A program made the translations under genes and the position numbers. The notes below the pieces were generated by a model, which was not told where the DNA came from, ran no database searches, and worked only from the letters and a program-made list of their open reading frames with translations. Of a stretch of DNA of 64,000 nt, positions 41,291 to 48,950 are shown one piece after another. Where the stretch lies: assembly GCA_964194845.1 (NCBI GenBank), contig CAXMNX010000035.1, positions 25,312 through 89,311 on the forward strand, written 5' to 3'. The DNA is from CAXMNX01 sp964194845 (GTDB taxonomy: Bacteria; Pseudomonadota; Alphaproteobacteria; Rhodobacterales; Rhodobacteraceae). How positions within the stretch are numbered: the stretch's first letter is position 1; each line of letters starts with the position of its first letter.

Positions 41291-42132
41291 CGCCCAGGGA
41301 TGCCGTCGCGCTTTGTGGCAGGCAGGTGCCAGTTGTCGATTGCCTCGATTGCCTCGTCGGCGGTTTCGACAAATCGGAATAGTTCCAGATCGTCTTCCGA
41401 GATGGTGCCCGCATCCGCCAACGCGTTCCAGTCGATAATCTTCTCCCAGAATGCGCGGCCAAACATCAAAAACGGCACCCGCTCCATTCGGCCCGTCTGG
41501 ATAAGTGTCAATGTCTCAAAAAGTTCGTCCATCGTGCCAAAGCCGCCTGGAAAAACCGCAATCGCAGCAGCCCGCATCAGAAAATGCATCTTTCTGATCG
41601 CGAAATAGTGGAAGTTGAAGGCAAGATCGGGCGTGACATATTCGTTCGGGGCCTGCTCGTGCGGCAGCACGATGTTCAACCCGATGGAAACGCCACCCGC
41701 GTCTTCGGCGCCCCGGTTCCCGGCCTCCATGACACCGGGACCACCGCCTGTGACAACGATGTTTTCGCCTTTGCCATCTGCCAGCGACTTTTCGGTGATC
41801 ATGCGTGCGAAACTGCGTGCTTCGTCATAAAATACACTGAGATCTGCAAGCGTTTCCGTGCGCGCTGTGTCCTTCTTTGCGGGTTCGGGAATCCGCGCGC
41901 CGCCGAAGAGAACCACTGTCGAGGTAATGCCATATTCAGTCATCAGCATTTCGGGCTTCAGAAGCTCCAATTGCAACCGCACCGGTCGAAGCTCTTCGCG
42001 GCAAAGAAAGTCCGGATCCGCAAACGCCAACTGATATGCCGATGACCGCGTCTGCGGCGTATCCGGCGTGGAACGCGCAGTCTCCATGTCTTGGTGCGCA
42101 TGGCGAAACGGGTGTTTGCGGTCGTCCTTCAT
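41287..42132 (-). CDS. LOG-family nucleoside-monophosphate phosphoribohydrolase
   Basis: A 281-residue protein of the TIGR00730/LOG Rossmann family, which releases the base from nucleoside 5'-monophosphates. VVTGGGPGVMEAGNRGA is the nucleotide-binding motif and FPGGFGTMDELFETL the PGGxGTxxE catalytic motif. The extra N-terminal 70 residues mark the longer, 'YgdH/type II-like' branch. GGAGCC precedes the ATG. Older annotation as lysine decarboxylase is a known misnomer. Divergent from the dehydratase gene. Confidence 0.85.
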   Translation of the reverse strand: MKDDRKHPFRHAHQDMETARSTPDTPQTRSSAYQLAFADPDFLCREELRPVRLQLELLKPEMLMTEYGITSTVVLFGGARIPEPAKKDTARTETLADLSVFYDEARSFARMITEKSLADGKGENIVVTGGGPGVMEAGNRGAEDAGGVSIGLNIVLPHEQAPNEYVTPDLAFNFHYFAIRKMHFLMRAAAIAVFPGGFGTMDELFETLTLIQTGRMERVPFLMFGRAFWEKIIDWNALADAGTISEDDLELFRFVETADEAIEAIDNWHLPATKRDGIPGR

Positions 42133-42202
42133 TGGCGGCTCCTTGTAACTTCAAAGGTCTGCATGGCAGGTAGGGCGAAACTTGTCCAACCCCGAGGATC
42201 AC

Positions 42203-43123
42203 ATGCCAACACCCGAAGATATCCAGGCCGCCGCTGCCAGAATTGACGGCCATGTCCATACCACGCCTGTCATTGACAGTGATGCCTTCGGGCTGGGCTT
42301 TTCGATCGCGCTTAAACTGGAAAACACGCAACTAACCGGCAGTTTCAAGGTGCGGGGCGCCTTCAATACGCTGCGCTCAATGCCGGTCCCCGAAGCAGGC
42401 GTGGTTGCGGCGTCAGGCGGAAACCACGGCGCGGCGGTTGCTTTTGCCGCGCGCGCGCTTGGTCACGCGGCCACAATCTTTGTGCCTGAGCTTGCCGGAC
42501 CGGCAAAGATTGCGCTCATCAAAGGCATTGGCGCCGACCTGCACGTTATTCCTGGCGAATATTCGAACGCGCTGACCAGCGCCAGGAACCACGAAGAGGC
42601 GACTGGTGCGCTGGCAATCCATGCCTACGATGCCGATGCCACGGTCGCCGGACAGGGCACGCTCATGCATGAATGGGAAAGCCAGGGGCTTGATGCCGAC
42701 ACCGTTCTGATCGCCGTTGGCGGCGGCGGGCTGATCGGCGGCGCGCTGGCATGGCTTCAGGGCAGACGCAAAGTTGTCGCGGTGGAACCTGAGGCGGCCC
42801 CGACGATGCACGCCGCGCTGGCTGCGGGCCGTAAAGTTGATGTCGACGTGGGCGGTGTTGCCGCAAGTGCGCTGGGCGCGCGGCGTATTGGCGGCATCGG
42901 GTTCGGTCTGGCGCGCAGTCAGGGCATCGAAAGCATTCTGGTAAACGACGAAGCCATTGTCGCGGCGCAGCAAATGCTTTGGTCTGGTCTTCGCCAATGG
43001 GTTGAACCCGGAGGTGCCACCGCGCTCGCTGCGCTGACCTCGGGCGTCTATAAGCCTGAAGGCGGCGAACGCGTCGCCGTTCTGGTCTGCGGCGCAAACC
43101 CGGCACCCGGTCCTTTCGACTGA
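42203..43123 (+). CDS. Threonine/serine dehydratase-like PLP enzyme
   Basis: A 306-residue fold-type II PLP enzyme. The PLP lysine is in LTGSFKVRGAFNTL (Lys55), the cofactor asparagine in ASGGNHGAAVA and the phosphate loop in AVGGGGLIGGAL. No ACT regulatory domain, so it resembles the short catabolic threonine dehydratase or serine racemase type. GAGG lies before the ATG at 42203; a TTG 7 codons upstream is possible. It precedes dapD by 61 bp. Confidence 0.85.
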   Translation: MPTPEDIQAAAARIDGHVHTTPVIDSDAFGLGFSIALKLENTQLTGSFKVRGAFNTLRSMPVPEAGVVAASGGNHGAAVAFAARALGHAATIFVPELAGPAKIALIKGIGADLHVIPGEYSNALTSARNHEEATGALAIHAYDADATVAGQGTLMHEWESQGLDADTVLIAVGGGGLIGGALAWLQGRRKVVAVEPEAAPTMHAALAAGRKVDVDVGGVAASALGARRIGGIGFGLARSQGIESILVNDEAIVAAQQMLWSGLRQWVEPGGATALAALTSGVYKPEGGERVAVLVCGANPAPGPFD

Positions 43124-43152
43124 TTGCCCTTTCAGGCAGCGCGCGGTATGTC
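43124..43152 (+). promoter_or_regulatory. Putative dapD promoter
   Basis: TTGCCC (43124-43129), 17 nt and TATGTC (43147-43152) lie in the 61-bp gap before dapD, giving a start near 43160. Confidence 0.4.
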
Positions 43153-43184
43153 GCCCGCCGACTGCATGACGAAAGAGACACCCC

Positions 43185-44012
43185 ATGTCCAACGCACATC
43201 TTGAAGCCGCCATTGAAACCGCCTGGGAGGCGCGCGACCAGATCACGCCCGCCACGACCGGTGAGGCGCGCGAGGCAATCGAAGACACGCTGAACGCGCT
43301 CGACGATGGCAAACTGCGGGTGGCCGAACGACAGGACGACGGCAAGTGGCACGTCAACCAATGGGCTAAAAAGGCGGTGCTTTTGGGGTTCCGGTTGAAT
43401 GATATGGAACTGCAAACAGGCAGCGCGCAGGGCGGTGCCTGGTGGGACAAGGTCGACAGCAAATGGAAGGACTGGGACGACGATCAGTGGAAAGCCGCCG
43501 GTTTTCGCGCCGTTCCCAATTGTATAGTCCGCAAATCCGCCTTTGTGGCACCAGGCGTGGTTCTGATGCCGTGCTTTGTGAACCTCGGCGCTTATGTTGA
43601 CAGCGGCACCATGGTCGACACCTGGGCGACCGTCGGATCTTGTGCCCAGATTGGCAAGAACGTGCATCTTTCGGGCGGCGTTGGCATCGGTGGCGTGCTG
43701 GAACCGATGCAGGCCGGGCCGACCATCATCGAGGACAATTGCTTCATCGGCGCGCGTTCGGAAGTGGTTGAAGGCTGCATCGTCCGCGAAGGGTCGGTTC
43801 TGGGGATGGGTGTCTTCATCGGCCAGTCGACCAAGATCGTTGACCGCGAAACCGGCGACGTGACGTATGGCGAAGTGCCGCCCTATTCGGTGGTGGTTGC
43901 AGGCTCGATGCCGTCGAAGAACGGCATCAATCTTTATTGTGCGGTGATCGTGAAGCGCGTGGACGAGCGAACGCGGTCGAAGACCGGTATCAACGAGCTG
44001 CTCAGGGACTGA
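43185..44012 (+). CDS. dapD: Tetrahydrodipicolinate N-succinyltransferase
   Basis: A 275-residue left-handed beta-helix acyltransferase of the succinylase branch of lysine/DAP synthesis. It has the helical N-terminal domain, then hexapeptide repeats (GAYVDSGTMVDTWATVGSCA, GVGIGGVLEPMQAGPTIIED, IGARSEVVEGCIVREGSVLG) and the C-terminal RSKTGINELLRD. dapE lies 2.7 kb downstream on the same strand, with unrelated genes between. AGAGAC precedes the ATG. Confidence 0.96.
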   Translation: MSNAHLEAAIETAWEARDQITPATTGEAREAIEDTLNALDDGKLRVAERQDDGKWHVNQWAKKAVLLGFRLNDMELQTGSAQGGAWWDKVDSKWKDWDDDQWKAAGFRAVPNCIVRKSAFVAPGVVLMPCFVNLGAYVDSGTMVDTWATVGSCAQIGKNVHLSGGVGIGGVLEPMQAGPTIIEDNCFIGARSEVVEGCIVREGSVLGMGVFIGQSTKIVDRETGDVTYGEVPPYSVVVAGSMPSKNGINLYCAVIVKRVDERTRSKTGINELLRD

Positions 44013-44019
44013 TTGGATC

Positions 44020-44352
44020 GTGGCGGAAACGAAACGGCAACATCAAGTCTACACGCTCCTCGTTCAGGTTGGTCGCAAATCCGGTGATGGGTTGCCCAAA
44101 GGCGCCACTGGCGGCGCGCTGCTTTGTTATGCCAGCGGCGTGGATCAGGCCGAGGCGGTGCGCGAAACGGTGGCGATCCTCAAGCAGGCCGACCTCGCGC
44201 CGCTTGATGTGACCGGCTATGGCACCGAAGATGACCGCCGCGACGAAGGCCACGAAATTGCGACGGAAGAAAGCACATTGATGCAGCGCGCTTTGGACGA
44301 AAATTCAGTGATTGTCGCGCAGGTGACGCCGTTTTTCGGCGACAAGGCATGA
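44020..44352 (+). CDS. Hypothetical protein between dapD and a HAD gene
   Basis: A 110-residue soluble protein, not recognised. It starts with GTG 7 bp after dapD (start uncertain) and reads as alternating strands and helices: VYTLLVQVGRKSGDGLPKGA, GGALLCYASGVDQAEAVRET and NSVIVAQVTPFF. The stop overlaps the start of the HAD gene (ATGA), so it is translated in one unit with dapD and that gene. The small alpha/beta pattern could be ACT-like or ferredoxin-like, but this is only an impression. Confidence 0.7.
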   Translation: MAETKRQHQVYTLLVQVGRKSGDGLPKGATGGALLCYASGVDQAEAVRETVAILKQADLAPLDVTGYGTEDDRRDEGHEIATEESTLMQRALDENSVIVAQVTPFFGDKA

Positions 44353-44984
44353 CCGCAGTTTTCCTCGATCTTGATGGAACGCTGATGGATTCGCGCCCCG
44401 GTATCGTCGCGTCGATGACCCACGCTTTCAGGTCCACCGGTCATGGGCATCACGCCGAAGGTGATCTGACATGGATGATCGGCCCGCCATTTGTCGACAG
44501 TTTTGCCAAATTAGGCATCGGCGACGCGCAACCGATCCTTGACGCCTATCGCGTGCATTATCAGGCCGGTGGGATGTACAATGCCGAGGTCTATCCAGGC
44601 GTGTTTGATGCCCTTGAAGAACTGCGGACGCAGGGGCATCAGCTTTATCTCGCGACGGCCAAGCCCCGCGCCTATGCTACTAAAATTACAGCACATTTTG
44701 GCCTCGCCCCCTTCATGGCCGACGAATTTGGCCCCGAGCTTGACGGTACCCGGAACTGGAAGGGCGATCTGTTGGCCTATGCGCTTGAACGCACGCGCGA
44801 AGTGGTCGCGCAATCGGTCATGGTGGGGGATCGCCATCATGACATGGGTGCCGCCGCCGAGGTCGGGATGCCTTCAATTGCGGTGCGATGGGGATATGGC
44901 AGTGCGGAGGACTGGGCGGGCGCTGCGACCCAGATCGACCATGCCAGAGAGTTACCCGGCGCGGTTGCCGCGTTGGCCGGGTAA
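44349..44984 (+). CDS. HAD-family hydrolase (phosphoglycolate phosphatase-like)
   Basis: A 211-residue haloacid-dehalogenase phosphatase. Motif I is FLDLDGTLMDSRPG (5-18), motif II is in LYLATAKPRAYA, and motif IV is MVGDRHHDMGAAAEVG. The helical cap between motifs I and II is the Gph/YieH type. Probable substrates are small phosphate esters such as 2-phosphoglycolate or nucleotides. Coupled to the preceding small gene. Confidence 0.85.
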   Translation: MTAVFLDLDGTLMDSRPGIVASMTHAFRSTGHGHHAEGDLTWMIGPPFVDSFAKLGIGDAQPILDAYRVHYQAGGMYNAEVYPGVFDALEELRTQGHQLYLATAKPRAYATKITAHFGLAPFMADEFGPELDGTRNWKGDLLAYALERTREVVAQSVMVGDRHHDMGAAAEVGMPSIAVRWGYGSAEDWAGAATQIDHARELPGAVAALAG

Positions 44985-45070
44985 GGCATTTCAAATTCGC
45001 CGACATCACGACTGAACACCAAACGCCCTCCCCCATCGCGGGATCAGATCGCCAGCTTCGCACCCGGCAT

Positions 45071-45088
45071 CCCCCTCCTTGCAGGGGG
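45071..45088. other. Short GC hairpin between the HAD and Hint genes
   Basis: CCCCCT-CCTTGC-AGGGGG is a 6-bp stem with a 6-nt loop between two convergent genes, followed by another G-rich run. It may be a bidirectional terminator or RNA-protecting hairpin, although no T-run is present. Confidence 0.45.
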
Positions 45089-45102
45089 GCGTAAGAGGGA
45101 GG

Positions 45103-46500
45103 TTATCCCGCCAACAACCGCGCTTCGAAACGCTTCAACGTTGGCCGCGCCGCCGGGCCGTAGCCCGCGCCGGTTGCCGGATCAATCTCGGGGAAGATCT
45201 CGCGGATTTCCGCAACTGTCGCTTCCTCGAAACAATGCGTGGTCTGCGGTCCGGGCAGGAAGCTTTCGGTCTCCAGCCCCTCGGACCAGACCACCTGATG
45301 CCGATCAAAAAGCAGATGCACATAATGCACCAATCCGCCTTCGATCTGGCGCACGTTGCGCCCGTCAATCAGGTCGCGCGCCGCGATCAGCACTTCGCTG
45401 GAGCCAAACAAAAGATCGGCATGAACGTTGCGAACCAGCACACGGTGCAACGGCGACACCATCAGGGTCCGGTGATCGCCAAACGTGCCGCGCATGATCC
45501 GCACCGGCGCCATTCGCCCCTCGGCAGGCAATGTGCGCTGACCGATCCAGCGTATCGGCTGCAAACCGTCGTCGCGGGTCAGAACCATGTCGCCTAGGCG
45601 CAATCTTTCAACCGGTACATCACCGCGATCCGTTCGGATCATCGTGCCCGCGACAAAACACGGGACCGTATTCAGCGTGACGATCCCGGCCTTGGGCGGT
45701 TTGGCGTGACCCATCCCGTAGGAGGCCGAATACTCGAATGTAACCGTGCCAAGATCGCCATCGGCGGTGATCGTAAGTGTGCCGTCTTCGTTCAGCGTGA
45801 TCGTTTCGCCGGTCGCCAGGGTTACTGCGTCGCCCGGTTCAACGGCCTGACCGTTAATCTCGTTTATGAAGATGATGCTCTGCCCGGGGGCAACGTCGTT
45901 CAGAGTCGGGTCGACCGTAATAGATTGGTTGGGGAAGATGTCGTATTCGTCATCGGTCAAAAAGAAATTCGGGGCGGCCAAAGCCTGAACGGCAAGCGTG
46001 CTGAAAACGAACGCCGCCCCCAGCGCGCCCGTTGCGATACGGATTGAATTCGCGCTTTTGGCAGCCACCGAAAGATTGGCGACCATGCCAAGCTCGAAGC
46101 CCTCGGCGACTGGATTGGTCTGCCGGGGCAGATCAAACGATTGTTTGCCCTTTCCCGCGACAGGGGATGCGCCCATTCCAAGCGGCGAACCGTTGACCCA
46201 AACCGAAACGCCGTCGCGAAGTATCTGATCGCTCGCGCCAATGGGAATTTCTTCCGCCGATAACTTCAGACCAAGCACCAGACGCGCGCTGTCGGGGATG
46301 AAGTCGATGTCGATATAGGAGGTTGCGGTCGTATCGGTGGCTTTGGTTCCTGTCGAAAGGACAACGCGGCCCTCGTCATCAAGGCCGGATGCGGCGGAAT
46401 TACCGGAAAAACTGGCGCCGACAATACGCACGGCATCGCCCAAAATGGCGCGCGCCATCTCAAGCGCTGTTGCGCCCGGTCGGTCGGGTGGTTTCGGCAC
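45103..46500 (-). CDS. Hint-domain (hedgehog/intein-like) protein
   Basis: A protein of about 465 residues. The N-terminal part (LEMARAILGDAVRIVGASFS, VVLSTGTKATD) resembles the 'choice-of-anchor' module of secreted alphaproteobacterial proteins; then comes a Ser/Ala/Thr-rich stretch and a beta-rich module (FPNQSITVDPTLNDVAPG, TLNEDGTLTITADGDLGTV). The C-terminal third is a Hint_2 domain starting VPCFVAGTMIRTDRGDVPVE, with the nucleophile Cys, and LMVSPLHRVLV as the histidine block. Such domains cleave or ligate the chain at the Cys. No Sec signal is seen, which suggests type I secretion. Start uncertain: GTG at 46500 with GAGG upstream, or GTG at 46539. The 250-bp gap before dapE shows no other feature. 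Confidence 0.75.
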   Translation of the reverse strand: MPKPPDRPGATALEMARAILGDAVRIVGASFSGNSAASGLDDEGRVVLSTGTKATDTTATSYIDIDFIPDSARLVLGLKLSAEEIPIGASDQILRDGVSVWVNGSPLGMGASPVAGKGKQSFDLPRQTNPVAEGFELGMVANLSVAAKSANSIRIATGALGAAFVFSTLAVQALAAPNFFLTDDEYDIFPNQSITVDPTLNDVAPGQSIIFINEINGQAVEPGDAVTLATGETITLNEDGTLTITADGDLGTVTFEYSASYGMGHAKPPKAGIVTLNTVPCFVAGTMIRTDRGDVPVERLRLGDMVLTRDDGLQPIRWIGQRTLPAEGRMAPVRIMRGTFGDHRTLMVSPLHRVLVRNVHADLLFGSSEVLIAARDLIDGRNVRQIEGGLVHYVHLLFDRHQVVWSEGLETESFLPGPQTTHCFEEATVAEIREIFPEIDPATGAGYGPAARPTLKRFEARLLAG

Positions 46501-46750
46501 TGCCTCAGCCTCACACCTAATATGAGGCCGGGTCGCCACCGGTTTTGCCGGTGCCGTTTACCTGTAGATATTCGTCGGGCCGAAGTTTTCTTCGTGCCGT
46601 CAGACGCCCTGCCTCGGGTTATGTTGCGCCCAGAGTGCCGGAATTCCCTGAAAACAAAAAGATCGAAAGGACCGAGTGCGTGACAATGGTGATTCGGAAG
46701 CCACAGTTCGCCCGTTGAAGCCTTCCGCCGGTCGCGATAGCACAGGCGGC

Positions 46751-47899
46751 ATGAGTATTAATGCCGCAGACCTGACCGCCCAACTGATCCGCTGCGCTTC
46801 GGTGGCACCGGAAGATGCGGGTGCCATTCCAATCCTTTCGGATCTTCTCACATCATCCGGGTTTGAGGTCTTTCGTGCGGACCGTGGCAACATCGCCAAT
46901 CTGGTCGCGCGTTGGGGTCCGAATGGGCATTCGCGAACCTTTGGCTTCAACGGCCACACCGATGTCGTCCCCCCAGGCGATCCGGCGGATTGGAGCGCTG
47001 ATCCCTTTGGCGCTGAAATTCGCGATGGCTGGATGTTCGGGCGCGGTGCGACGGACATGAAATCCGGCGTCGCCGCATTTGTTGCCGCAGCGGTTGATCT
47101 TGTTCACGAAGCGCCCCCCGATGGTGCCATCCTGATCACGATCACCGGCGACGAAGAAGGTGTGGCGACCGATGGAACAACTGCGATCCTCGACTGGATG
47201 GCGGCCAATAACGAAGCGATGTCGGTCTGCCTTGTTGGCGAACCCACCAGCCCGGAACACCTTGGCGATGCGATCAAGATCGGTCGTCGCGGTTCGATGA
47301 CAGCCTATTTCGAAGCCACCGGCATTCAGGGGCATTCCGCCTATCCGCATCGGGCCAACAACCCGGTGCCTGCGATGGCGCGCCTTGTGGACGGGTTGGC
47401 AAGTCACACGTTGGACAATGGCACTGAACATTTTGATCCCTCGACGCTTGCGGTGACGACCTTCGACACCGGCAACCCGGCCAGCAACGTGATCCCTGCG
47501 GCCTGCCGTGCCACTGTAAATATCCGGTTTAATGACACCCATAGTTCCGCGTCGCTGATCGACTGGCTTCGGGTTGCATCGGACAAGATCGCTGATGCGA
47601 CCGGCATTGAATTCGCCATGACCACGCAAGTATCTGGCGAAAGCTTTCTGACGCCACCCGGCGACCTTTCAGCGCTGGTCGCCGAGGCGGTTCAGGCGGA
47701 AACGGGGGTAACGCCGGTGCTTTCAACTGCGGGCGGAACATCGGATGCGCGCTTTATCAAATCGCATTGCCCGGTGGTCGAGTTCGGCCTTGTCGGCCAG
47801 ACCATGCACCAGGTGGACGAGCGGGTGGAAGTTGAGCAAATACACGCACTTAAGGCGATTTATCGCCGTATCTTAGAGACCTATTTTGCCGCGTCATGA
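46751..47899 (+). CDS. dapE: Succinyl-diaminopimelate desuccinylase
   Basis: A 382-residue di-zinc M20 peptidase-family enzyme hydrolysing succinyl-LL-DAP, the succinylase-branch step after dapD and the aminotransferase. GFNGHTDVVPPGDPADW (metal His and the conserved Asp), GRGATDMKSGVA, TGDEEG (catalytic Glu) and STAGGTSDARFI are all present. The ATG at 46751 begins MSINAADLTAQ; the frame is open upstream but unlike the family. The stop overlaps the GNAT start by 4 nt. Confidence 0.95.
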   Translation: MSINAADLTAQLIRCASVAPEDAGAIPILSDLLTSSGFEVFRADRGNIANLVARWGPNGHSRTFGFNGHTDVVPPGDPADWSADPFGAEIRDGWMFGRGATDMKSGVAAFVAAAVDLVHEAPPDGAILITITGDEEGVATDGTTAILDWMAANNEAMSVCLVGEPTSPEHLGDAIKIGRRGSMTAYFEATGIQGHSAYPHRANNPVPAMARLVDGLASHTLDNGTEHFDPSTLAVTTFDTGNPASNVIPAACRATVNIRFNDTHSSASLIDWLRVASDKIADATGIEFAMTTQVSGESFLTPPGDLSALVAEAVQAETGVTPVLSTAGGTSDARFIKSHCPVVEFGLVGQTMHQVDERVEVEQIHALKAIYRRILETYFAAS

Positions 47900-48318
47900 C
47901 CGTCACGATCTCCGAGACCCGCGATATCGCGACCTGTCAGGCCATCCGCCGCGCGGTCTTCATCGTCGAGCAGGGTATTTCCGAAAGCGATGATCTGGAT
48001 GGGCTGGATGAAAGCACGATCCATCTGCTGGCAACCGCCGATGAAACGCCGGTTGGCACCGCGCGGCTTCTGGTAAAGGGCGACACCGGCAAGATCGGCC
48101 GGGTTTCGGTGCTGGCTGACTATCGCAGTCGGGGGATTGGCAAGGCGCTGATCCTGAGGGCGCTGGATGTCTTCGCCGAGGTTCCGGGCATCACCACCGC
48201 GCGTCTCAGCGCCCAGGAAAGTGCGATCTCATTTTATGAGCCACTGGGTTTTGAACCGACGGGCGAGATGTTCATGGATGCAGGCGTCCCGCATCGCGAC
48301 ATGGTCCGTGTGTTTTGA
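47896..48318 (+). CDS. GNAT-family N-acetyltransferase (ElaA-like)
   Basis: A 140-residue acetyltransferase. RRAVFIVEQGISESDDLDGL is the opening of the YjcF/ElaA-like branch; the acetyl-CoA loop is LADYRSRGIGKALILRALD (RxxGxG/A) and SAQESAISFYEPLGF the C-terminal block. Substrate unknown. Coupled to dapE upstream and to the DUF2064 gene downstream through overlapping stop and start codons. Confidence 0.85.
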   Translation: MTVTISETRDIATCQAIRRAVFIVEQGISESDDLDGLDESTIHLLATADETPVGTARLLVKGDTGKIGRVSVLADYRSRGIGKALILRALDVFAEVPGITTARLSAQESAISFYEPLGFEPTGEMFMDAGVPHRDMVRVF

Positions 48319-48941
48319 GGCAAAACACGCTGATCATCATGGTGAAGGTTCCGCGTGCCGGCCGGGTTAAAACCCGCCTTGGCCGCGACATCGGCATGAC
48401 CCGCGCGGCATGGTGGTTCCGGCATCAGACGGCGCGATTGATCCGCCGCCTGCGCGACCCGCGATGGCAGATCGTTCTTGCCGTGACACCGGATCGCGAT
48501 GGGCTGCAATTCCGCCGCTGGCCAACCGACATCGCGCGCATTTCTCAAGGCGCTGGCGACCTTGGTGACCGCATGGCCCGCGTTTTGCGCGCAACTCCCG
48601 GACCCACCGTGTTGATCGGTGCCGACATTCCTGGCGTCACGCGCGCACATATCGCGCGGGCGTTTCAGGCGCTGGGCGCGGCGCCCTCGGCGATCGGTCC
48701 GGCCCCCGATGGTGGTTACTGGTGCGTCGCACTTCGACATCCCGCGTCGCCGCCCGCGCACCTGTTCCATGGCGTCCGCTGGTCGACCGAACATGCGCTT
48801 GAAGACACGTTGCCGACATTGCCCCAGCCGGTCGCGACGCTCGACCTCCTTGCCGATGTCGATAGCGCAAGCGATCTTTCAATCCGAGCGGGTCAGGTTC
48901 CTGCAAAACTTCCCCGTGACCTTCCCGGAACCCCATGCTAG
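48315..48941 (+). CDS. DUF2064/TIGR04282 glycosyltransferase-like protein
   Basis: A 208-residue nucleotide-diphospho-sugar-transferase-like fold. IIMVKVPRAGRVKTRLGRDI is the N-terminal nucleotide-binding stretch, VLIGADIPGVTRAHI carries the DxD-like region and IGPAPDGGYWCVAL the conserved product loop. Relatives take part in arsenosugar synthesis or are unassigned. Start is TTG at 48315 overlapping the GNAT stop; an ATG at 48339 would remove the first strand. It ends 9 bp before rnr. Confidence 0.8.
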   Translation: MRQNTLIIMVKVPRAGRVKTRLGRDIGMTRAAWWFRHQTARLIRRLRDPRWQIVLAVTPDRDGLQFRRWPTDIARISQGAGDLGDRMARVLRATPGPTVLIGADIPGVTRAHIARAFQALGAAPSAIGPAPDGGYWCVALRHPASPPAHLFHGVRWSTEHALEDTLPTLPQPVATLDLLADVDSASDLSIRAGQVPAKLPRDLPGTPC

Positions 48942-48950
48942 CCGACCGCT

